NCBI GenBank assembly: GCA_016617855.1
Contig: JAECUM010003710.1
Location: 1 to 64,000, forward strand
Source of the DNA: Megalonaias nervosa
Taxonomy: Eukaryota > Mollusca > Bivalvia > Unionida > Unionidae
Length of the DNA stretch: 64,000 nucleotides
Direction: 5' to 3'
The notes beneath the pieces were generated by a model. That model ran no database searches. It was not told where the DNA came from and saw nothing but the letters and a program-made list of their open reading frames with translations. Positions 1-64,000 of this stretch are shown piece after piece; position 1 is the stretch's first letter; each line of letters opens with the position of its first letter. Both the position numbers and the translations under genes were made by a program.

Positions 1-23
1 CTCTCTCTCTCTCTCTCTCTCTC
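1..23. repeat. CT microsatellite at window edge
   Basis: A run of CT dinucleotides begins at the first base and ends just before the sequence caccatggg. It probably continues to the left of the window. Confidence 0.95.
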
Positions 24-717
24 ACCATGGGCAAAGACATTTCTTAAGTTATGAGTATTTCCTTCTCTTAACAAGAAATGAGAAGAAGGTTATGACAAAA
101 ATCTTTTCATATCAATTTAATATCTCTTATTTTACAAAGAATTCGGTCACGCACAATAACTAAAAACAATAGTCACACGGAAAAATTATTTCGAGCACTG
201 TAATTGATACAATTCTTTATCGCAATAATTGTTATCATTATATTTAAATAATTGTAACAAATGTAGCTTTTCAGGTGAAAGGATGCCACAACGGAAACTT
301 ACGGACAGGTAGTCGACAAAGAAAGCTCAGTGCAGCGAGGACAAATAGATGAAATTTGACAAGGTTTTTAAGAAAGATCAAAAGTGCAAAAGATATTATG
401 GTTGCATCTCAAATTGAGAAGTTTGTTCTCGGAATAATTTTTATATAAACCAGTTCACCTGCGCTCTCTAGTCGATTAATACTTTCAGTCATGACTCTGG
501 ATTGCTTGCTTGGTCCCGAATCAAGGGAACATGAAATCAAATGGGTGACAATTGATCTCAATTGACATTGCTTAAAATTAAACCGTAAAAATCTAGAGAG
601 AAGTTTCGCACGCATTGTAATTCACGTGATTCAGCTACATTCACGCTAAGCTGACGTAAACCAATGCCGCAGTCCTCCTAATTCGTCGTCAGAAAGGGCG
701 ATGAATCTTGTCATTGA
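24..717. other. Intergenic, nothing recognised
   Basis: AT-rich sequence with no long open frame, no RNA gene and no repeat that I can identify. Confidence 0.6.
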
Positions 718-985
718 GGGTGACCACATGATAGGCTATACATGGCGAACGGTGAATTTTGGTTGAGGAAGAATTCGAGAAAACCTCGGGAAGAACCATC
801 GATCCACGGGAAGCTACATTTGAACTTACATACCCACGTTGGCCGAGCCTGCGGCTGGAACCCAATTGGACAAAGGTGATATGTCAGTGATATATAAAGG
901 CCAGCGCCTTAGACCAATCGGCCACCTGGGGTCTTAGATCGCTAGGCCACCTGGGGTCTTAGATCACTAGGCCACCTTGGGGCCC
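718..985 (-). mobile_element. tRNA-derived SINE copy with triplicated head
   Basis: Read on the minus strand, this starts with a tRNA-like head. It has an A-box-like stretch (ggccgattggtctaaggc) and, about 55 bases on, a B-box-like gggttccagcc. A body follows that matches the SINE at 10605-10873, including the shared phrases agcctatcat/agcctatct and ggctcggc(c/t)aacgtggg. At the head end a 25-base unit (ggtggcctag...gaccccag) occurs three times in tandem. The right part of the body ends near 718 with no simple-sequence tail, so this copy looks truncated there. Family assignment would need a library search. The shared body resembles the broadly distributed tRNA-derived SINEs of molluscs. Confidence 0.65.
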
Positions 986-3955
986 CGATTATGAATATGA
1001 ATGGCAACACAACTGGTATTAAATAAACTTTGCACCAACGGTACAGCTCTTCTCTCGAGGAGTCACAACCATCGGATATAGACTACGTTCAATATACAAA
1101 CAGAAGTATTAAGGAGCATGAGACTTTAATAATGAGTTCATAAAATGTGACGTAAGTGGAACAAAAACAAAGTGCTTTGTATAATAGGACGAAGGTGTAA
1201 AAAACATGCATAGCCTGCAAATTTGTGCTAATCATAAAACCAGCGGTGGAAAGAAAGTATATTAAAAATATGTTGATTTCAAACTACACGGCGAGAAAGT
1301 ATTCCATGAGAGATTTCAGAAGATAAGACGTAACGAACATCTCAGAGATGTTGATTCAGCCATAAAACATTTAAACTTGTTTCAGATGTATTGAAGGTAT
1401 TATAGCAGTTTGCTCAATAATACAATCGACTATGCATTTATCACAGACATCTTTAGCACAGCTTTAAACATTAAGTCACAAAGAATTAGATTAAAAAAAA
1501 AAATAACAAACATAAGCTGATATGGTGAGTTTTTTCAGATAAATGGACGAAGACAAAGTATCAAACGTCTTAATTCTGTGAAGATATTGTTGTGTATAGT
1601 TAGTTTATATGGTGTGCTTAAACTGTGTTCATGATTGAAAATAGAGTTTTATTGCGTACCTGATTTTTGTCTTGTTTGTAAGTTATAAGTAGATGTTTAC
1701 TTGGATTTCAGTTCAAGATCTAGCCTTGATTATGTATATGGCCCTGGCCTCAACTACTAAGGGGGCCCATTTTTTGGCCAGTTTATATTTAGATCTCTTA
1801 AATACACTCGTTGTATACTTAAATCTGTATGTAGTAAATTATATGTGCTTGATTTGCCATTCGATTAATTTCCAAATTTCAATAGTAACCAGGGCCTAGG
1901 AAATCAATCTCTCTAAGTGACCCTGGCCTCTCTCAACCTTTGAAGGCGCCTGCATAAGTGCAGAACACGGGATGTTCGAGTCTGCACACGTTGAATTACC
2001 TTCGACTTCTTCCAACAATAACTTTCTCGTATTTTCGTGTCTGTAAACTCATTAACCTAGGTTATTTGAAATCTTTCTTCGAATTATCTCTGCTTATAAT
2101 TCATATTTCATGTTCTATCAGCCATGCCTATGGAAAAAAATAATTAAATTGCTCGTACTATTCTAGATGTACGATATAACCATATACTATTTAATTGACC
2201 GCGTGCTTTCTCAATGCCTTTTCGTTTGTGAAACTTTCATCAACAATAATTGCCATGTTTATCATCCGGTAGAGAGTCCGCACCTTGGGCTGCATTTTAT
2301 CAATGAAAGATTTCAGATTTTTTAATTTGAGCTAAATACCAAGAAAAACTTTGTACCGCGGTATTTCTGAGCACACCGCAATACGTCCCATGGTAATTTA
2401 TCTGAGACATGGGACTATCACTATTTTAAAAACATATTCCGTCTGTCAATAGCTGGGAAAACTATCTTGCTCTACTTTAAATGAAACTAACACGTATCGT
2501 ATCCATATATTATTTAGAAACATCATTATCTTAAAAATAAAATCTCAGCCCAAAACAAAATCACAGTCAACCCTCCCCAACAAATTAAATGACCAGTACT
2601 TTGCAATTAATGAATTTGCTATGTGTATGTTAATATGTTGCGTAAGATGTAATCTAACTGTGAGTTGATTAAGCTTACGTTATAGATGACATCCTGGAAA
2701 ACGCATTGTTCTGACATTACAAATCTTGTTGATAAACATACGATGTGTTGACAACGAAGCCTACAATTTGCTAGCTACATTATTGATATAATAGGAAGAG
2801 ACATTTTGAGCGGGATGCCAACACCTGGGCAAGGTAAACATAAAACACAATGAACAAATGAGAAAATATTTAGTGGACAGGGCAAATTACGTACAGCTCA
2901 AACAGAGAACAACTGCTCTCGTGAAAATCTTAGGATGATTTATAGTCTTACAAAGGAATACAAGTCTTTAACACATTCACAGACGCCATAAAATAACTAA
3001 GAATGACTTTTACTTATTTAATTTAATCCGAATGTTTTCCAAGTATTTGGATTTTAGCCATTAATGATAATTGATACAAACGGGCATTGATATTTGCAAG
3101 GTAAATAGTATACACAGCAATAACTTACTTTAATAATACTTTTGTAACCCATGCTAGCGAAAAGATTATCATTTGCACTCACAGTGAATGTATTTTCAAA
3201 TGACGATTTTTATTTGCGAGATACCGTCGTATAGTCAACCTGGATATAATACAATCTTGATCATTTTGCACCTTACGCTGCATCATGCGTGTATGGCAGG
3301 TATTTTCAAGCAATTGGTTGATATTACCGTCTCTTTTGCGATTTTTTGGATCCAGCTTTCAGTCTTAAAACATATTCAAAGCTTCGAGCACAACGAAACA
3401 CGATTAATTTATCTATAGCTCACGTCAATGAACAATGTGTCGTGTATTATCTGACATAGGCAATACATACTACAGTAAGGATGCATACGCCAGCCGGCAT
3501 CCGCTACATATACAGAATTCGTGGATTTATTTTTTCTTTAATAAATTTCGCATGATGAAAAAGAAAGAAATAAATGATAACAATGCAAGGTTAGTTGCTT
3601 TCATTTTATTTTCAGATAAATGTTTTGTTTATCTATTTTAATGCACCGTGCAGGGGGGGGGGGAGGGGCACAAATTCAACACAAAATTATTTCGTTTCTT
3701 AGCCTTGGGACATATAACCTTGAGAAAAAAAGTTTCACCATAAGTTCTAGAACAGGAATAAAAATATTTTATCGTGTCCCAATATATATAAGCTAAATAA
3801 TACTTCATATTTCTTTTCTTAACCCTTTTGAGTTCATATTGGTTATAATAATGCTGATCAAAGTCTGCACTCTGCACATTCAAAACGTATTATGATCATT
3901 TGAAACATTATGCAGTTACATTACTATACTGTAATCTTTATTTGATATATTTTAT
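986..3955. other. Intergenic, nothing recognised
   Basis: AT-rich sequence with only short open frames of no recognisable family. A G-run lies at about 3652-3666. No RNA gene or convincing repeat was seen. Confidence 0.55.
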
Positions 3956-4351
3956 TTACGCTCTTTCTATCTTCTCATATACAGCATAGAGCTTTATACG
4001 GGATTTAGGAGGTCCAAACTTCTCTGGTGACGGAAGGGATTTTTCCTGATATTTGACAGTTTCTGATAAAATTGTCAACACTGCTGTCTTTAATAAATTC
4101 AATTTCATTTGTACACTAATTGATTTCATCACGGAAGAAGGGTGTAAAAAGCAACTGTCCTCAAAATGCCCTATGCACAAGCAGGATGTTGCTGTTGGTA
4201 TAAACGGTACAACTTTCCCATCCCTCACTCTATTCGATCCCACAGCTTCAATCCACTCTTTCCGGTAAACAGGGTCTCTCGGGAAAAGAAAGAACCCTTT
4301 TGTCCAATCATCACTCTTTGGGTTGCATCCATTTGCAAAACAGTACATCAT
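3956..4351 (-). CDS. THAP-domain protein, single ORF (possibly one exon)
   Basis: A 131-codon frame opens with tandem ATGs at 4351-4346 and encodes a THAP zinc-binding DNA-binding domain near its N-terminus. Visible THAP marks are Cys4 and Cys9 (C-x4-C), Trp16, the FxxFPRDP stretch at about 20-27, Trp33, a later C-x2-H followed by Phe (CIGHF, about residues 59-63), and an AVPTIF-like box written AVLTIL at about 90-95, where the usual Pro is Leu. THAP domains occur in transcription regulators and in P-element-type transposases. After the domain only about 35 residues remain before the stop, with no transposase catalytic region in frame. It is therefore either a small host protein, one exon of a spliced gene, or a relic of a THAP transposon. 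It lies 4.7 kb upstream of LIG4 and is divergent from it. Confidence 0.6.
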   Translation of the reverse strand: MMYCFANGCNPKSDDWTKGFFLFPRDPVYRKEWIEAVGSNRVRDGKVVPFIPTATSCLCIGHFEDSCFLHPSSVMKSISVQMKLNLLKTAVLTILSETVKYQEKSLPSPEKFGPPKSRIKLYAVYEKIERA

Positions 4352-7071
4352 ATTTGCTGTACAAAAGCACGATCGTAAGATATATCACACAGACATTTTC
4401 ATGTGGAAATTAAACACACGAATCGCTAGGTTGAATAGAAGGAATAAATGTATATCATATCCGTTTTTTTTTTGTACGCGGAAGCTACAGATTGTTTACG
4501 AAGATTGCCGCATAATTTTATTCATTTAAAAAGCGGATTTTTAAGTCTAATTAAACATTTTTATGGTGTACATACATAACAAATGCGTTTTTTTTTTATG
4601 ACTATAATAATATCACACGTTTTGTACAATATATGTGGCCAGTGACCTTTAATGAATACAAAACAAAAATATTATCAGCCGCGGAGTATCCTTTTTGAAA
4701 ACCTGCCTGGGCCTCTGTAAAATGTTTTCTTCTAGAACAAGCGAAATTCTATTGTTAAGAACAGCTGTAAATACCTTGTCAGAGATTACTCAGTATAATA
4801 GTTGGCCTGTAATATATATGATCGAACCCAGATCTGCAAGTTGAATTGAAATTTTAGTTTTGACTAAATCAAAATTAATTAGTTAATTGTCCCCATCAAA
4901 TCAAATGAAAGAAAATGACGTCTTTCAGTTGCGGATTGCTGTTGTGGAAAAGGGGAAGTGGGCGGGTGGGGGTACCCTGGTAAGACCCAGCTGGCAGGTG
5001 ACACATATTCATGTGTGTAAAAATTGTTCTCTGTTCTCTTCCCCCATTAAGCTTAACGTCCGATACCACTTTATAGCCCTAATATAAAGGTGAATGACCA
5101 TGTTGTCAATAATATTTAGAAATTTTATTGCTTGGTTTCCTCCCTCAACTAGTGACAGATGCCATCTACTTAATCTTTTCACCGGTCTTTAACTTACATA
5201 CATAAAATGAACATGTAGCAACTCGAATGAGAAAATATTACGCTGTCCATTCAGTGTCGGATTACCGGCGGGGGTGGCGAGGGGTTCTGGCCGCCATGTA
5301 AACATGAATATCGATACGATCAATAATAAGCCTTATTGACTCACTTCCTCCCTCAAGGTGTAACATATGCCTATACTTAATCTATTAATTGGTTTCTAGT
5401 TTACTATATGAATGCGTCTCATGAAAGACTAACTAATGAAATCACACACTTTGTTCAGTATTTGTGAAAACTGTACTTTCCTCAGTGGGAAATTTCAAAA
5501 CAGGACATGTTAAAGCTTTTAAAGTACCCTGGGATAAATATCTAAAAAAAAAATAATTGTTTCCAATAATCCAAACCTCAGAGTAACGGGTCTTTCGAAT
5601 AAGCAAGTTTTAATTCTATAAATAGAGTGAAATGTGAGCAGAACCATGTCTTAAGATATTTCACACGACACCCCTCCGTCAGTCTTATCCAGATCAACCA
5701 CTACACTGGATATGGATGTGCATTCTGCAGTGGCGAGCGAGGGGGGTAGGGAGAGGGGCAGTTGCTCTCTGGAGCCAGGCGAAGGTAGGGGGTGAGGCGC
5801 AATCGGTGACTTTATTAGGTTTTTTTTTTCGTGCAGTTTAAACTTCACCTTTGTGTGATGGAAAAAATCTTTACCAATTTATGTTTAGGATTGTGGTAGG
5901 GGAGGGTATGTGGGAAGAGGAAGGTTGGTTCCTGACATAAAAACTGTTCAATTGGCAAAGTATAAGCACGGCTATAGAACATTGCTCCCGACCACTGGCT
6001 CTCTAACTTGACAATAATTTCAACCTTTGTATAGGCATAATTATAACGAACAGAGACGGAGATCCATTTCTTAAAGTAGTACTCTCTCACATTTTAGCCA
6101 CCCGCTATCAAAATAAAGCTCCACTCATACATCTTTAAGCTCTTCAGAGAATGAAGTAATCCTCTCAGCAACAGGATTAACAGAATAGGAAAACTGATTC
6201 TTTTGTCATTACCCATTTATTTTTAGAATACTAACCCTCACATCAACGAGAGAATAACACTAAAACTTGCGTTTTTAAAAAAAATAACATAACGATTTCA
6301 TACTAAATAGAGATATTGCATATATAAGGCGCAGACAGTTGTTGTACCGGATATTTAATGAAGAGAAAAGTGGACCATGAATGTATCATGATTTCCCACA
6401 AAATCACTTGTTACGACTCTATGTTCATAAACTAAGTAACAAAAAGATGAAAAACAAACAAGTTGTGTAAATCTTAACAAAGAATTTAATTATCAAAGTT
6501 ATTTTGAAAAAATGCGAAAGGAGCTTACAGTATTATGAAGTGATACCAGAATAATCCTGATAAAGCTCTAAGAAAGTCTGAAAGAACGGTTCCGTAAAGA
6601 TTTCAAAACTGAAAATGTACAGGTCCGCCAAGATGTTGTCAAGATGGCGTTGTCCACACTTTTTTGAATAATTCACAATAATTCCAGAATGATATTATAG
6701 TCCAAATAATAAGTACTTTCTATTTCCACTTCTACTGCGACTAAATTTCACAACATACCCCACGTGGCGGATCTTACTGCTCAATTTGCCTCGACCTTGC
6801 CTATTTGTGTGACCCAGTCCAACCAATGAGAAGTTACTGAATTCTTCTAGAACGTCGAAACACCATCAACCAATGAGAAATTTATCCAAAGGCGCCATTA
6901 AGTCTTATTATTAAGGTTATTATTAATAATTGTCATCACATAAAGTAAACATCTATTTTTGATCCTATGTAACAGACTCAGGTCACGCAGGTAAAATCCC
7001 ACTAAAGATATTCTGTACAATTTACAGCCTTAAAAAATATAAAAAAAACTAGATAAAACCATATATCAGGA

Positions 7072-7143
<72 letters not shown>

Positions 7144-8983
7144 GCAATAACAAACTCACTATGACAAATTTTGAGGGAGGACACATAAAAAACAGAGCTG
7201 GGAGAAAATGGACAGTCGCATATGCACATTGCACTCCAAAACTTAATATCAAATCCGGTTAGCTCAAATTTATTTTTGCACTATAATCGTCCGTTTGTGA
7301 ATACAGCCTGATATCATGCATTATTGACGTCATTGTAAGTATAATTGCAGTTGCATCAGTTGATAAATGAAGGGAAGATTTACATTGGTCAGAACATAAT
7401 CATGTGATCATACCTAATTGCGTTTATTTATGTTTAAACTACTTATTACTAACTTCTGTCAATAGAGTCATGTGCAAAGTAACTAACGTAAACAATGAAC
7501 TGGAAGGCATACACACTGCATGCCTTTAAAACGAAATAAAAACGTTGGGTTTATATTTTTTTTTTAGAAAATTGAATAAATTGATTTGACAGAATCAAAT
7601 AAACATATCTTTGCTGTTATTGTTTTTTTTTTTTTATAAATATAAATAATTCTTTCTTTGACTAGATTTGAAAAAGAAAAGCTGGGAAACTCAAAATCTG
7701 CCAAGAACATTTGGACTACAGCACTTTTACTGCAGCTCGTTACAAATGAATTTAAAACTCTAGGTAAATGGATATAGGGATTGGGACGAGGGGGTTCAAA
7801 GACTAACATTATAACAACTGGATTCACAGTCCCACAATGTAAGAAGCCGACCTTGATAGTGAGTGAGACAGCCGCTACACCCCCCAGTTTCGATGTCCTG
7901 CACTGTTTGGCTATGGGACCCCCATCACTATAACCAGTTACCAATAGTCTTAAGTTCATTTGTAAGTAGCCCCTGTAGGGGCTAAACTGTTAATCAGCAC
8001 GAAAATAGATTTAACGACGCGAAAATTGGTTACTCACGTGTCTGGACAATAACGATTCGGCCAAGTCACAACGAACTCACGAAAGCATCAAATGCAAGAG
8101 TCATCCGTTTGTCAAACAAAATAATACATCATTTGCTTTGAATATTGAACTCCTACTCAGATCACATATGCAACTGTTTTAATGCTATCATTGACGTATT
8201 CGCTATACATATTCTCACACAGAGAAAACAATATTATGTAGTATAATTGAGATTAATAATCTCTGTGGTAGACAGCTACAGCAATGCACTGAGATGACTG
8301 CGGCATTTCTGTAGTAACTTCACTTAAAGGCAAACAAGGGAAGGCTCACCACAGGTTAGCGTGCACTTCCTTAAATTATGCACTCGCGTGTTGAGAGCTT
8401 TATAAAAATATTACTTCATGGGAGGCGTTGACCGAGAGCAGTAAGTCAGGTTCAAAACCGCCCATTATGACACTACTGTTCATATAATTGTTTTTGAAAT
8501 AAACAGCGAATCTGATGATTTGCGGTCAATACACTGCTATTACCATTAAAGAGAGATATATTTTAATCTTGTTCTTATGTTCGCATTACATAACTTTATT
8601 CCGCGTGACAAAATTAAAAAGGCCTATGCAAAAATCCATCATGGCGTCATGATGCACTTATCCATAGTTTTAACATAGTTGCTTATTGTTTTGTGTGTAA
8701 TTTGCTAGCAGTAAATCATTTGATAAGAAAACTGAGGCATTTCTGTGTTTTGGGTAAAAATGCAGTGATATCCTTATTGATCGTATTAGTGCATTAATTC
8801 TGGTGCCGTGTACTTCTTCCTCCATTTAGCTCTTTCCTGCTACTGCCTCTAATATTTCCGTGGTAATAGTCACTTCCGTAATAACTTTATATCCCAATCA
8901 GAGTACCAGCTTGTATGTGTAACAGGAGGGATGGTAGATCGCTATCACTGAACACACTTGCACGCATACACACATAATTTTAT
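4352..8983. other. Intergenic region between THAP ORF and LIG4
   Basis: No supported gene. Stretches at about 5125-5260 and 5335-5420 look like a diverged tandem duplication (both have cttcctccctcaa followed by a similar run). G-rich patches occur near 4950, 5270 and 5740. A frame at 7564-7959 on the minus strand is unrecognised. The LIG4 promoter should lie in the last kilobase, but no TATA box or other core element is convincing. Confidence 0.5.
7074..7142. repeat. AT microsatellite
   Basis: About 34 AT dinucleotides, with one interruption near 7121. Confidence 0.95.
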
Positions 8984-9007
8984 TAAAGTGTTTTGAAAGC
9001 TGACAAA

Positions 9008-63340
<54,333 letters not shown>

Positions 63341-64000
63341 GTAAGTCACCATTATATGCTTCATTCACACTTTCAGTTAACTCCTCAATTATTCCAGTTT
63401 AAATGACACTGGAGTAGATTTATTGTGCAGGAAGATGAACACACTAAAAGATCAGTTAATCTAGAGTTATTTATTGTGGAAAAAATATATGGTTTCACTC
63501 CAGAGTAATTGCACCAGTTGTATTTGATTCTGTCTTATGAACATGAAGTGATGCAACATCAGTTGTCTCCATGTAGTCTCATGCAGAGTTCACTGCATGT
63601 TGTCTCCTGCAGAATTGTCTCATGGAATATCATGCAGAATTGTCTCATGGAATATCATGCAGAATTGTCTCATGGAATATCATGCAGGATTCACTCCATA
63701 GAGTCTTACGTAGAGTTGTCTCTATGGAGTCTCATGCAGAATTGTCTCCATGGAGTATAATGCAGAATTGTCTCCATGGAGTATCATGCAGAATTGTCTC
63801 CATGGAGTATAATGCAGAATTGTCTCATGGAATATCATGCAGAATTGTCTCATGGAATATCATGCAGAATTGTCTCATGGAATATCATGCAGAATTCACT
63901 CCATAGAGTCTCATGTAGAGTTGTCTCTATGGAGTCTCATGCAGAATTGTCTCCATGGAGTATAATGCAGAATTGTCTCCATGTAGTATCATGCAGAATT
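63341..64000 (+). other. LIG4: LIG4 intron 11 (left part)
   Basis: Runs off the window. The first 200 bases show nothing recognisable; the rest is a minisatellite. Confidence 0.85.
63565..64000. repeat. 24-25 bp minisatellite, at least 16 copies
   Basis: The unit is atgcagaattgtctcatgga plus atatc, alternating with a ccatggagt variant. It continues beyond the right edge. Confidence 0.95.

Noticed and set aside
7564..7959. 131-codon minus-strand frame
   Set aside because: No recognisable domain, and it ends in low-complexity AT-rich sequence. Kept only as an intergenic remark.
8993..9007. Start of ligase IV at 8993
   Set aside because: That codon is TTG. The first ATG is at 9008 and has a better context.

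Overview
The window is animal nuclear DNA. It is AT-rich, has spliceosomal GT-AG introns, tRNA-derived SINEs, DIRS-type retrotransposon remnants, a THAP-domain exon and very many minisatellites. The protein and repeat style suggests a marine invertebrate, most likely a mollusc or another lophotrochozoan. That placement is inference, because no diagnostic marker is present.

The one clear host gene is DNA ligase IV (LIG4), the ligase of non-homologous end joining, on the + strand. Eleven coding exons (9008-63340) join in one frame into 612 codons: the N-terminal DNA-binding domain, the adenylation domain with catalytic Lys279, and the OB fold through motif VI. The XRCC4-binding linker and BRCT domains lie beyond the right edge. 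The 1.8 kb of coding sequence is spread over more than 54 kb.

Layout: 1-8983 is intergenic, with a CT microsatellite, a minus-strand SINE (718-985) and a minus-strand THAP-domain ORF (3956-4351). Intron 1 (9206-18179) holds a second SINE, a decayed Ty3/Gypsy integrase and DIRS copy A. Intron 2 holds DIRS copy B. Introns 3-7 are dominated by minisatellites. Intron 8 is almost entirely DIRS copy C (about 7.8 kb, with inverted terminal repeats and an internal complementary region). Intron 9 holds a minisatellite interrupted by a candidate DNA transposon, then a 2.3 kb 30-bp minisatellite. Intron 10 holds DIRS fragment D and long 62-, 31- and 61-bp arrays.

The most unusual observation is that several intronic arrays begin exactly at a LIG4 5' splice site and repeat it in every unit (after exons 4, 5, 6 and 7, probably 9). 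Repeats on the acceptor side likewise run into or copy the 3' splice sites of exons 8 and 11. All four DIRS copies lie in the same orientation as the gene and all are broken.
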